Of a stretch of 18,659 nt of DNA, positions 7,344-16,210 are shown piece by piece. Source of the DNA: an uncultured Lachnospiraceae bacterium (GTDB lineage Bacteria; Bacillota; Clostridia; Lachnospirales; Lachnospiraceae); NCBI GenBank assembly GCA_902783445.1, contig CACZQX010000303.1:1-18659 (forward strand), written 5' to 3'. Position numbers and translations under genes: made by a program. The stretch's first letter is position 1; every line of letters begins with the position of its first letter. The notes below the pieces were generated by a model that searched no databases, was not told the DNA's origin, and saw nothing but the letters and a program-made list of their open reading frames with translations.

Positions 7344-8060
7344 ATGGCGGAAGAAATGAAGATTCCAAAACATCTGGCTATTATTATGGATGGCAACGGA
7401 CGTTGGGCAAAGCAAAGAAAAATGCCGAGAACTTACGGACATGCTGCCGGCGCAAAGGTTGTGGAGCAGATTTGCGAAGATGCGAAAAATCTTGGCATAG
7501 AATATCTGACGGTTTACGCTTTTTCCACGGAAAACTGGAAAAGACCGGAAGCGGAAGTCAAAAAGATTATGAGCTTAATAAGAGAATATCTTAAAAAGCA
7601 AGAAAAAAAGATGATGAAGGAAAACATGGCTTTTTCCGTAATCGGTGACAGAAGCCGCTTGGATGCGGATATTATCGAGATTATCGACAGAGTGGAAAAA
7701 AACACCAAAGACAATACGGGTCTTAAGTTTTGCGTTGCCATTAATTACGGCAGTCGCGACGAGATGGTTCGTGCCATGAGAAATGTTGCAAAGGATGTTA
7801 AAGAGGGCAAGATTCTTGAGTCGGATATTAACGAAGAATTGTTTTCTTCTTACCTTGATACGAGAAATTATCCGGATCCCGACCTTTTGATAAGAACCAG
7901 CGGTGAGGAAAGACTTTCAAACTTCCTTATGTGGCAGTTGGCTTATGCGGAGTTTTATTTTACCGATGTTTTGTGGCCGGATTTTAATAAAGCGGAACTT
8001 GAAAAAGCTATAGATAAGTACAATAAAAGGGATAGAAGATTTGGTACAATCGAGGAGTAA
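7344..8060 (+). CDS. uppS: Undecaprenyl diphosphate synthase (cis-prenyltransferase)
   Basis: A 238-residue cytosolic or peripheral-membrane enzyme. It extends farnesyl diphosphate with isopentenyl diphosphate to the C55 carrier lipid needed for peptidoglycan and surface polymers. The opening HLAIIMDGNGRWA places the catalytic Asp at 16. TVYAFSTENWKRP and the C-terminal DLLIRTSGEERLSNFLMWQ and WPDF blocks are the other family signatures, and the length is normal. A GGAGGAG site at 7334-7340 lies 3 bases before the ATG. This start is preferred over the Met at residue 5, which lacks its own site. Its substrate comes from the pathway that includes Dxr and IspG, both encoded just downstream. The 6-base gap to dxr implies coupled translation, and the usual cdsA is missing from that position. 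Confidence 0.97.
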   Translation: MAEEMKIPKHLAIIMDGNGRWAKQRKMPRTYGHAAGAKVVEQICEDAKNLGIEYLTVYAFSTENWKRPEAEVKKIMSLIREYLKKQEKKMMKENMAFSVIGDRSRLDADIIEIIDRVEKNTKDNTGLKFCVAINYGSRDEMVRAMRNVAKDVKEGKILESDINEELFSSYLDTRNYPDPDLLIRTSGEERLSNFLMWQLAYAEFYFTDVLWPDFNKAELEKAIDKYNKRDRRFGTIEE

Positions 8061-8066
8061 GGCATA

Positions 8067-9209
8067 ATGAAAAATATCAGTATTTTGGGATCAACGGGGT
8101 CAATCGGAACACAGACTCTTGATATTGTAAGAAACAATCTTGATTTAAATGTAGTTGCAATTGCGGGAAACTCAAACGTGGAATTGTTAAGGCAACAGAT
8201 TGAAGAGTTTTCTCCGGATATTGTTTGTGTTTACCAAGAAGAAAAAGCCGAAGAACTAAGGGCTTATTATAAAGATTACGAAGTTAAGATAGTTTCGGGC
8301 ATGGATGGTCTTATAGAAGCGGCAACATGGGACAGTGCGGATATTGTCCTTACGGCAGTTGTGGGTATGATTGGCATACAGCCTACAATTGCGGCCATAA
8401 AGGCAAGAAAGACCATAGCCCTTGCGAATAAAGAAACTCTTGTTTGCGCAGGTCATATTATTATGCCTCTTTCAAGGGAAATGGGAGTTAAGATTCTCCC
8501 GGTAGACAGTGAACACAGCGCGATTTTCCAGTCTTTAAACGGTGAAAATCCACGCCAATTGGAAAAGATCTTACTTACCGCATCGGGAGGACCTTTCAGA
8601 GGTTGGACAAGAGAGCAAATGAAGAACGTAAAATTAGCGGATGCTCTCAATCATCCAAACTGGTCCATGGGTAAAAAAATAACCATAGATTCCGCTACAA
8701 TGGTTAACAAAGGATTGGAAGTAATTGAAGCAAAATGGCTCTTTAACGTTCCATATGACAAGATTCAGATTGTGGTGCAGCCTCAAAGTCTTATTCATTC
8801 CATGGTTCAATTTGTTGACGGCGGAATTATGGCTCAGCTCGGTACACCCGATATGAAGCTGCCTATTCAATATGCGCTTTTCTATCCGGACAGAAGAGAA
8901 ATGGATAGCGAGAGAGTGGATTTTGGAAAAATTGCCGGGATTACATTCGAAGATCCTGACTTTGAAAACTTTAAAGGCCTTGCCCTTGCCCTTCGTGCGG
9001 CAAAAGAAGGGGGCTCTTTGCCTACGGTTTTCAATGCCGCAAACGAATATGCGGTTGCAAAATTCTTAAAAGAAGAAATATCATTCCTCGATATTACGGA
9101 GATGATCGAATATGCCATGAACAATCATGAGTTTATTCCGAATCCTACGGTTGAGGAAATTTTGAAAATAGAGCAAGATACGAGAAAATTGCTTGAAGAG
9201 AGATTTTAA
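8067..9209 (+). CDS. dxr: 1-deoxy-D-xylulose 5-phosphate reductoisomerase
   Basis: A 380-residue cytosolic enzyme of the MEP pathway. It converts DXP to 2-C-methyl-D-erythritol 4-phosphate with NADPH and a divalent metal. Seen in order: ILGSTGSIGTQTLDIV (NADPH loop, residues 5-20), ANKETLVCAG, LPVDSEHSAIFQSL with metal ligands Asp147 and Glu149, TASGGPFRGW (the lid region), and HPNWSMGKKITIDSATMVNK before QPQSLIHSMVQF. All catalytic blocks are intact. The ribosome site GAGGAG (8052-8057) lies inside the last codons of uppS. The gene is followed 12 bases later by rseP. Confidence 0.97.
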   Translation: MKNISILGSTGSIGTQTLDIVRNNLDLNVVAIAGNSNVELLRQQIEEFSPDIVCVYQEEKAEELRAYYKDYEVKIVSGMDGLIEAATWDSADIVLTAVVGMIGIQPTIAAIKARKTIALANKETLVCAGHIIMPLSREMGVKILPVDSEHSAIFQSLNGENPRQLEKILLTASGGPFRGWTREQMKNVKLADALNHPNWSMGKKITIDSATMVNKGLEVIEAKWLFNVPYDKIQIVVQPQSLIHSMVQFVDGGIMAQLGTPDMKLPIQYALFYPDRREMDSERVDFGKIAGITFEDPDFENFKGLALALRAAKEGGSLPTVFNAANEYAVAKFLKEEISFLDITEMIEYAMNNHEFIPNPTVEEILKIEQDTRKLLEERF

Positions 9210-9221
9210 AGGAAACATCAA

Positions 9222-10568
9222 ATGAAATACGTTTTAGCTATTATTATTCTCGGAATATTAATACTGGTGCACGAGTTCGGACATTTTGTCCTGGCAAAGA
9301 AAAACGGAATATTGGTTAAAGAGTTCTCCATTGGTTTGGGACCTAGGCTTTTCAGCGTTAAAAAAGGCGAAACCCGTTATTCCATCAAGGCCCTGCCCAT
9401 CGGCGGTTCCTGCATTATGTACGGTGGTATAGACGACCCCGGTGAAGAAGAGGAAGATCCGGATTCGGAAGAGGCAAAAGAGCGGGCCAAATATTTGGAA
9501 GGCCGTTCTTTTAACGACAAGTCGGTTTGGGCAAGAATCGCGGTTTTGTTTGCGGGACCTTTGTTCAACTTCCTTCTTGCCTTCGTTCTTTCCATGATCG
9601 TTATAGGTTTTGTGGGATATGCCCCGGCAAGAATTGTGGCCGTTGATGAAAAAAGTTCGGCTTATGAAGCGGGATTGCGTGAAGGGGATATTATAACCAA
9701 ATACAATTCCAACAGTATTCACTTCGGAAGAGAGATGTTTTTGGAGGAATATATTAATCCCATAGATTCCGAAGATGATGTTATTTATCTTGAGTTTGTA
9801 AGAAACGGAGAAAAACACAGTGCAAGCTTCAATGCCCATTCATACGACAAGATTGCCCTGGGTATAAGCTATCAGGCGGATTCAAACGAAGCCAAGCTTT
9901 ACGGCGTTGTGGAAGACTCGCCTATGGACGCGGCCGGCGCCAAAGAAGATGATGTTATTACAAGCATAAACGGCGTTGAAATAAACAGCGGAGCGGATTT
10001 GCACAAATATCTGGAAGGCTTCGAATTAAACGAAAATGAGTCTATTTCAATGACTTTAAAGAGGGGCTCGGAGGAGATTCAAATCGATGTTAAACCGACT
10101 CTTCTGACATATTACTCAAGCGGTTTTGCATTTAATACCGCAAGAGAAAAAACAAGCCCTATAAAAGTGCTTGAATACAGCTTTTGGGAGCTTGAATATC
10201 AAATAGAAACGGTTTACAAAAGCCTTGTAATGCTCTTTACCGGCCACATTTCACCGACGGAGCTTTCGGGCCCTGTGGGAATAGTGGATGTTATTGGAGA
10301 TACATACGACGAAGCCGCAAGCCAAGGCGCCTTTGTTGTGGTAATGAGCTTGGCGAATATAACCATATTGCTTAGCGCAAACCTTGGTGTAATGAACTTG
10401 CTTCCTATACCGGCTTTGGACGGAGGAAGATTGTTGTTTGCGTTTATCGAGCTTATCAGGCGAAAGCCGATTTCCAAAGAAAGAGAGGGAATCGTCCATT
10501 TCGTGGGCATGGTATTCCTTATGGCACTTATGGTATTTATTGTGGTAAATGACATTAAGCGTTGGTAA
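9222..10568 (+). CDS. rseP: Site-2 membrane metalloprotease RseP/RasP
   Basis: A 448-residue intramembrane zinc protease of the M50 family, which cuts transmembrane segments of anti-sigma factors, signal-peptide remnants and similar proteins. HEFGH at 17-21 (zinc ligands His17 and His21, catalytic Glu18) lies in the first membrane segment. A second hydrophobic segment follows at about 107-130. Two PDZ-like regions appear at about 135-205 and 220-290 (for example EAGLREGDIIT and AAGAKEDDVITSINGVE). The third zinc ligand motif NLLPIPALDGG gives Asp400, and the last membrane helix lies near 428-444. Two PDZ domains resemble E. coli RseP more than the shorter, single-PDZ B. subtilis form. An acidic stretch (DDPGEEEEDPDSEE) follows the first helix. 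The AAGGAAA site overlaps the dxr stop codon region. The position between dxr and ispG is the common one. Confidence 0.95.
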   Translation: MKYVLAIIILGILILVHEFGHFVLAKKNGILVKEFSIGLGPRLFSVKKGETRYSIKALPIGGSCIMYGGIDDPGEEEEDPDSEEAKERAKYLEGRSFNDKSVWARIAVLFAGPLFNFLLAFVLSMIVIGFVGYAPARIVAVDEKSSAYEAGLREGDIITKYNSNSIHFGREMFLEEYINPIDSEDDVIYLEFVRNGEKHSASFNAHSYDKIALGISYQADSNEAKLYGVVEDSPMDAAGAKEDDVITSINGVEINSGADLHKYLEGFELNENESISMTLKRGSEEIQIDVKPTLLTYYSSGFAFNTAREKTSPIKVLEYSFWELEYQIETVYKSLVMLFTGHISPTELSGPVGIVDVIGDTYDEAASQGAFVVVMSLANITILLSANLGVMNLLPIPALDGGRLLFAFIELIRRKPISKEREGIVHFVGMVFLMALMVFIVVNDIKRW

Positions 10569-10607
10569 ATAAAGGTTTACATAACATAAAGAACCGGAGA
10601 TGATTAA

Positions 10608-11663
10608 ATGGCACACAGAGATAATACAAAAGTAATAACTATAGGCAATGTTAAAATAGGCGGAGGCAATCCGATTGCCATTCAGTCTATGACAAATACA
10701 AAAACAGAGGATGTAGAGGCTACGGTTGAGCAGATTCTTGCGCTTGAAAAAATGGGTTGCGAGATTATTCGTGTGGCGGTTCCAACTATGGAGGCCGCAA
10801 AAGCCATAGCGGAGATCAAAAAAAGGATTCACATCCCTTTGGTTGCGGACATCCATTTTGATTACAAGCTTGCCATTGCGGCAATTGAAAACGGTGCGGA
10901 CAAAATAAGAATCAATCCGGGGAACATCGGCGACAACGAAAAGTTAAAAGCCGTTGTGGATAAGGCAAAAGAAAAGAATATTCCTATCAGAGTGGGCGTA
11001 AACAGCGGCTCTCTCGAAAAGAAATATCTTGAAAAATACGGAAAAGTTACGGCGGAGGGCATTGTGGAAAGTGCTCTGGAAAAGGTGCGCATGATTGAGA
11101 CCCTGGGCTATGACAATATAGTTGTAAGCATTAAGTCTTCGGATGTGCCTATGTGTGCAAAGGCTCACGAGCTTATTGCAAAGGAAATGAATTATCCTAT
11201 ACATGTGGGTATAACAGAAGCCGGCACCCTTCATTCCGGCAACATTAAATCCGCAATGGGCATTGGCATTATCTTGTATCAAGGTATCGGCGATACTATC
11301 AGAGTTTCACTTACGGGCAGTCCTTTGGAAGAGGTTAAAAGCGCTGTTAAAATATTGCGTTTTTTGGGCTTGAGACAGGGCGGTATTACCGTTGTGTCCT
11401 GTCCGACTTGCGGACGTACCGAAATAGACCTTATAGGCCTTGCAAGACAGGTGGATGACTTGGTTTTAAACTACGACCTTGATATTAAACTTGCGGTAAT
11501 GGGTTGCGCGGTTAACGGCCCCGGTGAAGCAAAAGAAGCGGATCTTGGCATTGCCGGCGGAAAAGGCGAAGGCCTTATTATTAAAAAGGGCGAGATTATA
11601 AGAAAAGTGCCTGAAGACAAGCTTTTGGACGAGCTGAAGAAAGAGCTTGATGCCATGCTTTAA
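10608..11663 (+). CDS. ispG: 4-hydroxy-3-methylbut-2-enyl diphosphate synthase (IspG/GcpE)
   Basis: A 351-residue iron-sulfur enzyme of the MEP pathway. It reduces methylerythritol cyclodiphosphate to HMBPP using ferredoxin or flavodoxin. The N-terminal TIM-barrel part starts with GNVKIGGGNPIAIQSMTNT. The [4Fe-4S] site is complete: Cys265 and Cys268 in SCPTCGR, Cys300 in MGCAVNGPGE, and Glu307 as the fourth ligand. The length is that of the short bacterial form without the central insert. GGAG at 10596-10599 sits 8 bases before the ATG. The 39-base gap after rseP carries no obvious terminator, so it is read with the row. Dxr and IspG are the only MEP enzymes in the window. Confidence 0.97.
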   Translation: MAHRDNTKVITIGNVKIGGGNPIAIQSMTNTKTEDVEATVEQILALEKMGCEIIRVAVPTMEAAKAIAEIKKRIHIPLVADIHFDYKLAIAAIENGADKIRINPGNIGDNEKLKAVVDKAKEKNIPIRVGVNSGSLEKKYLEKYGKVTAEGIVESALEKVRMIETLGYDNIVVSIKSSDVPMCAKAHELIAKEMNYPIHVGITEAGTLHSGNIKSAMGIGIILYQGIGDTIRVSLTGSPLEEVKSAVKILRFLGLRQGGITVVSCPTCGRTEIDLIGLARQVDDLVLNYDLDIKLAVMGCAVNGPGEAKEADLGIAGGKGEGLIIKKGEIIRKVPEDKLLDELKKELDAML

Positions 11664-11674
11664 ATGATATAAAA

Positions 11675-11691
11675 AAGGGAAGATAATTTTG
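11675..11691 (+). promoter_or_regulatory. Ribosome binding site and TTG start of polC
   Basis: AAGGGAAG lies at about 11675-11682 and a TTG codon at 11689-11691. In-frame TGA at 11665-11667 closes the frame upstream and no ATG or GTG lies between, so TTG is the only well-placed start. TTG starts are usually weaker than ATG, which may keep polymerase output low within a shared transcript. Confidence 0.75.
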
Positions 11692-14600
11692 GATTTTTTT
11701 GATACATTTGTGGGAATAAAACTTAATAAAGAACAGGCAGGATACCTTGACGACGTTGATGTGGTAAAGATTACCAGAAACAAAGCCAGGGGTATTGTGC
11801 GTGTTTATATCGAAAGCAGTCATATCATACCGAAGACTGTTGTTTTTGATACGGAAAAAAGCATCAAAAATCAATATTTTTCCGCAGATGATTTAACAAT
11901 CCGAATCGAAGAAAAGTATTCGCTTTCAAATCAATATAATCTAAACAATCTTTATGATATTTACAAAGAGCATTTGATGGAGGACATAAGAAACTTTAAC
12001 AAGTTTATTTACAAGCTTGTTAAGCAAGGAAATATAGAAATTAAGGACAATACAATCTATATAAGCCTTCCCGACACTTTCGGTTCTCACGAATATGCCG
12101 ATGAAATCGAAGGGATTTTCTACAAGGTTTTCAAATATCGTTTTGGCTTTGATTTGGCCGTTAAGCTTGATTTTTCCATTGACAACAGCGAAAAGGCAGA
12201 AGCGGTAAGAAAGAAAAACGAAGAAGAAATTCAAAAACAGGTTGCTGCCATAATTGCGGGCAGACAGCATATTGAAGAAGAAAAAAAGGAAAAGGAAGAA
12301 AAGAAAGAGCAAAAAGAAAAGGAAAAAGAATTAAAAAAGAGTCAATATACTTTCAAGAAAAAGCTTCCCGACGACGATCCGGACATGATTTACGGAAGAA
12401 ACTTTGAGGGCGATGAGGTGCGCCTCGAAGATGTCTTCGTGGAGGATGAGGAGATTGTTGCAAATGTTCAAATCATAAATACCGATATGCGTGAAACAAG
12501 AAACGGAAAATTTATCTTTTCCATGTCGGTTACGGATTTGACGGACAGTATCGGAGTAAAGCTTTTCCTTACTCCCGAGAAAAAAGAAAAAATCGAGCCT
12601 AAGCTTAAAGCGGGCAAGTTTATTAAAATAAAAGGTACAACAAGTTTTTATAAGTTTGACAACGAGCTTACTCTTACAAGAATCGTGGGTATAAAAGAAG
12701 GAAAAGACTTTAGCGTTAAGCGTATGGACGATGCGGATGACAAGCGCGTTGAGCTTCATCTTCATACCATGATGAGCGATATGGACGGTTTTATCGATCC
12801 CAAAAAGCTGATACAGCAGGCAATAGATTGGGGGCACAAAGCCGTAGCAATCACTGACCACGGCGTTGTTCAGGGCTTTACGGATGCTTTTCATAAATAC
12901 TGCGATATTAAAAGTGCCTACAAAAAGGCCGAAAAAGAGCTGGATTTCAAGATTATATATGGCATGGAAGGCTATTTGGTGGACGATCTTAAAGAGCTTG
13001 TTAAAAACTCAAAGGGTCAAAGTCTCGATGAATCCTTTGTTGTATTTGACCTTGAAACCACGGGCCTTAGTAAATACAAAAACAATATTATTGAAATAGG
13101 AGCCGTAAAGGTTGAAAATGGCGAAATCACGGACCGTTTTTCAACATTTGTAAACCCGCGCGAGCCTATTCCGTACAAGATAGAAAAGCTTACCTCCATA
13201 AATGACAGCATGGTTGAAGATGCGTCTTTTATCGAGGAAGTATTGCCTAAGTTCTTGGAATTTTGCAAGGGCTGCGTGCTTGTTGCCCACAATGCGGAAT
13301 TTGATGTGGGCTTTATTGAAGAAAATTCAAAAAGACTTGGCTTGGAATGCGACTTTACGGTTGCGGACACTCTTACCATTTCCCGTGCCATGCTTACGGG
13401 TCTTAAAAACTTTAAATTGGACACGGTAGCCAAGGAGCTTGGTGTGGTCTTAAACAACCATCACCGTGCGGTGGATGATGCGGAATGTACCGCAGGTATT
13501 TTCATCAAACTTTGTGCACGTCTAAAAAAGGACGGCATCGAAGACTTGGACGGAATCAACAAGCTGGGTGCTACATCTGACGAAAATATCAGGAAGCTTA
13601 AGTCTTACCACATTATTTTGCTTGCCAAAAATGACATAGGTCGTGTTAACCTTTATAGGCTTTGCTCCATGTCCCACTTGAAATACTTTTCAAGAAACGC
13701 AAAGATTCCGAAAAGTCAGTTGATTAAATACAGAGAGGGCCTGATTATCGGTTCCGCCTGCGAAGCGGGAGAGCTTTACAGGGCTATTCTTGATGAAAAG
13801 AGCGATGATGAAATTGTTAAAATCGCTCAATTCTACGATTATTTGGAGATTCAGCCATTGGGCAACAATGCCTTCATGGTAAAAAGAGACGGAGTCGATA
13901 ATGACAAAGCAATGTTCGACTCCATGAAGGATATAGAGGATATAAATAAGCGAATCGTTAAGCTTGGAGAGGCTTTAAACAAGCCGGTGGTGGCTACTTG
14001 TGATGCTCATTTTATGAATCCGGAGGACGAAATCTACAGGCGCATTATAATGGCCGGAAAAGGTTTTGCCGATGCGGATGACCAGGCACCCCTTTACTAC
14101 AGAACCACCAATGAAATGCTGGATGAATTTAAATATCTGGGTGAAGATAAGGCTTATGAAGTGGTTGTAACAAACACCAATCTTATAAGCGATATGATAG
14201 AAAATATCGATCCGGTGCGTCCGGATAAATGTCCTCCGGTTATCGAAAATTCCGATCAGACTCTTAGGGAAATTTGCTACAACAAGGCTCATTCCATGTA
14301 CGGTGAGGAATTGCCGACCATCGTTAAGGAACGTCTTGATAAGGAGCTTAACTCCATTATTTCCAACGGTTATGCGGTTATGTATATCATTGCTCAGAAA
14401 CTCGTTTGGAAGTCCAATGAGGACGGATATTTGGTAGGTTCCAGAGGTTCGGTAGGTTCTTCATTTGTTGCTACCATGAGTGGTATTACGGAGGTTAATC
14501 CTCTTAAAGCACATTATTATTGTAAGAGCTGTCATTATTCGGATTTCGAGCTTGAAGGCATTGAACACGAGCCGGGTTGTTCCGGTTGTGACCTTCCGGA

Positions 14601-16128
14601 CAGAGTCTGCCCTGTTTGCGGCGAGCCTTTGGTTAAGGACGGCTTTAACATTCCTTTTGAAACATTCCTTGGCTTTAAAGGCGATAAGGAGCCGGATATC
14701 GACCTTAACTTCTCCGGTGAATATCAGGCAAAAGCCCACGATTACACAGAAGTTATTTTCGGAAAAGGTCAGACCTTCAGAGCCGGAACCATCGGTACTT
14801 TGCAGGACAAGACCGCATACGGCTTTATTAAGAAATATTACGAAGAGCGAGGCGTGTCAAAGCGCTCCGCGGAAATAGACAGAATAGTGCAGGGTTGTGT
14901 TGGAGTCAGACGTACAACGGGCCAGCATCCCGGCGGAATTATAGTTCTTCCTTTGGGTGAGGACATTAACTCCTTTACACCGGTGCAGCATCCGGCGGAT
15001 GATATGAACTCCACAACCATAACAACTCACTTTGATTATCATTCCATAGACCACAACCTTCTTAAGCTTGATATACTGGGTCATGATGATCCTACCATGA
15101 TTAAGAAGCTCGAAAGTCTTACGGGACTGGATGCAAAGTCGGTTAAATTTGATGATGCGGGTGTGCTTTCTCTTTTCGAAAGCACCGAAGCTTTGGGAGT
15201 TACCCCTGAGGAAATCGATTGTCCTTTGGGCTCTCTTGGTATACCCGAGTTCGGAACGGACTTTGTTATCCAGATGTTACAGGATACAAAGCCAAAAACC
15301 TTTTCCGATTTGGTGCGTATATCGGGACTATCACACGGTACCGATGTTTGGCTTAACAATGCTCAAACCCTTATAGAAAACGGCGATGCCACTATTTCCA
15401 CCGCCATTTGTACCCGTGATGATATTATGACATATCTCATTCAAATGGGAGTGGAACCGTCTCTTTCCTTTACCATTATGGAAGCGGTTAGAAAGGGTAA
15501 AGGACTTAAACCGGAATGGGAAGAGGAAATGACCAAAAACAATGTGCCGGATTGGTACATTTGGTCTTGTAAGCGCATTAAATACATGTTCCCGAAAGCA
15601 CATGCCGTAGCATACGTTATGATGGCTTTTAGGATTGCATATTTTAAGATTAATTATCCTCTTGCATATTATGCCGCCTTTTTCTCTATTCGTGCCAGTG
15701 CTTTTAACTACGAGCTTATGTGCCTGGGTAAATCAAGGCTTGAGCATAATATTGCCGAGTTTAAAAAGAAAAAGGAAAAAAACGAAATAACGGCAAAAGA
15801 AGAAGATACGCTAAAGGATATGCGTCTTGTAATGGAGATGTATGCCAGAGGTTTTGACTTTATGCCTATTGATGTTTACAGGGCAAAAGCAAACGATTTT
15901 CAGATAATAGACGGAAAAATAATGCCATCATTCTCATCAATCGACGGCATGGGTGACAAGGCCGCCGAAGGAATCGAAGAGGCTGCAAAAGACGGCAAAT
16001 TTATTTCTTTGGAAGACTTTAAAAACAGAACAAAAGTCAGCCAGTCGGTAATCGACAGTATGGTGGAAATGGGAATTCTTAAAGGACTTCCTAAGCAAAA
16101 TCAGATGTCATTGTTTGACTTTGTATAA
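11689..16128 (+). CDS. polC: DNA polymerase III PolC-type, alpha subunit with proofreading exonuclease
   Basis: A 1479-residue replicative polymerase of Gram-positive type (B. subtilis PolC is about 1437). In order: an N-terminal domain; a very Lys/Glu-rich linker near 185-225; an OB-fold region at about 240-345; a PHP domain opened by HLHTMMSDMDG with His357 and His359; and the inserted DEDDh exonuclease, DLETTG at 454-459 through HHRAVDD near 600. The second PHP half, palm, thumb and fingers follow. The zinc cluster uses Cys945, 948, 964, 967, 974 and 977, six Cys of which probably four bind zinc. The palm Asp pair is PDIDLNF (1003 and 1005), with KLDILG contributing the third Asp. QMSLFDF at the C-terminus is a sliding-clamp binding motif. 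No catalytic block is missing. The start is TTG. Transcription probably comes with ispG, 25 bases upstream. Confidence 0.97.
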   Translation: MDFFDTFVGIKLNKEQAGYLDDVDVVKITRNKARGIVRVYIESSHIIPKTVVFDTEKSIKNQYFSADDLTIRIEEKYSLSNQYNLNNLYDIYKEHLMEDIRNFNKFIYKLVKQGNIEIKDNTIYISLPDTFGSHEYADEIEGIFYKVFKYRFGFDLAVKLDFSIDNSEKAEAVRKKNEEEIQKQVAAIIAGRQHIEEEKKEKEEKKEQKEKEKELKKSQYTFKKKLPDDDPDMIYGRNFEGDEVRLEDVFVEDEEIVANVQIINTDMRETRNGKFIFSMSVTDLTDSIGVKLFLTPEKKEKIEPKLKAGKFIKIKGTTSFYKFDNELTLTRIVGIKEGKDFSVKRMDDADDKRVELHLHTMMSDMDGFIDPKKLIQQAIDWGHKAVAITDHGVVQGFTDAFHKYCDIKSAYKKAEKELDFKIIYGMEGYLVDDLKELVKNSKGQSLDESFVVFDLETTGLSKYKNNIIEIGAVKVENGEITDRFSTFVNPREPIPYKIEKLTSINDSMVEDASFIEEVLPKFLEFCKGCVLVAHNAEFDVGFIEENSKRLGLECDFTVADTLTISRAMLTGLKNFKLDTVAKELGVVLNNHHRAVDDAECTAGIFIKLCARLKKDGIEDLDGINKLGATSDENIRKLKSYHIILLAKNDIGRVNLYRLCSMSHLKYFSRNAKIPKSQLIKYREGLIIGSACEAGELYRAILDEKSDDEIVKIAQFYDYLEIQPLGNNAFMVKRDGVDNDKAMFDSMKDIEDINKRIVKLGEALNKPVVATCDAHFMNPEDEIYRRIIMAGKGFADADDQAPLYYRTTNEMLDEFKYLGEDKAYEVVVTNTNLISDMIENIDPVRPDKCPPVIENSDQTLREICYNKAHSMYGEELPTIVKERLDKELNSIISNGYAVMYIIAQKLVWKSNEDGYLVGSRGSVGSSFVATMSGITEVNPLKAHYYCKSCHYSDFELEGIEHEPGCSGCDLPDRVCPVCGEPLVKDGFNIPFETFLGFKGDKEPDIDLNFSGEYQAKAHDYTEVIFGKGQTFRAGTIGTLQDKTAYGFIKKYYEERGVSKRSAEIDRIVQGCVGVRRTTGQHPGGIIVLPLGEDINSFTPVQHPADDMNSTTITTHFDYHSIDHNLLKLDILGHDDPTMIKKLESLTGLDAKSVKFDDAGVLSLFESTEALGVTPEEIDCPLGSLGIPEFGTDFVIQMLQDTKPKTFSDLVRISGLSHGTDVWLNNAQTLIENGDATISTAICTRDDIMTYLIQMGVEPSLSFTIMEAVRKGKGLKPEWEEEMTKNNVPDWYIWSCKRIKYMFPKAHAVAYVMMAFRIAYFKINYPLAYYAAFFSIRASAFNYELMCLGKSRLEHNIAEFKKKKEKNEITAKEEDTLKDMRLVMEMYARGFDFMPIDVYRAKANDFQIIDGKIMPSFSSIDGMGDKAAEGIEEAAKDGKFISLEDFKNRTKVSQSVIDSMVEMGILKGLPKQNQMSLFDFV

Positions 16129-16167
16129 AAAAACATCATCCCGACAGCTAAAGCTGCCGGGACGACG
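16127..16167 (-). terminator. Intrinsic terminator of the tRNA-Glu transcript
   Basis: On the minus strand, bases 16167 down to 16153 pair with 16148 down to 16134 around a TTTA loop. This gives a 15-bp stem, counting three G-U pairs, followed by T7 (16133-16127). Read on the + strand the same wobble positions become A-C mismatches and no T-run follows. The structure therefore serves the minus strand. It ends at the polC stop codon, so the two transcripts converge there. Confidence 0.85.
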
Positions 16168-16171
16168 CCGG

Positions 16172-16210
16172 GCACTCAGCTTCAAAGCAGCTGAGCGCAA
16201 AAAAAAAAAA
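16172..16210 (-). ncRNA. tRNA 3' trailer: T12 run and upstream hairpin
   Basis: Directly after the last tRNA base, the minus strand has T12 (16210-16199). A 10-bp stem follows, 16198-16189 with 16181-16172, with a seven-base loop and one G-U pair. The G-U pair again becomes an A-C mismatch on the + strand, so the fold belongs to the minus-strand RNA. The main terminator follows 4 bases later. The run right at the discriminator base would suit 3' end processing by RNase Z or a trimming exonuclease. Confidence 0.6.

Noticed and set aside
7292..7594. A 100-codon + strand reading frame starting inside the frr terminator and overlapping uppS
   Set aside because: It has no ribosome site, starts within the hairpin loop and shares most of its length with the clearly real uppS gene in another frame.
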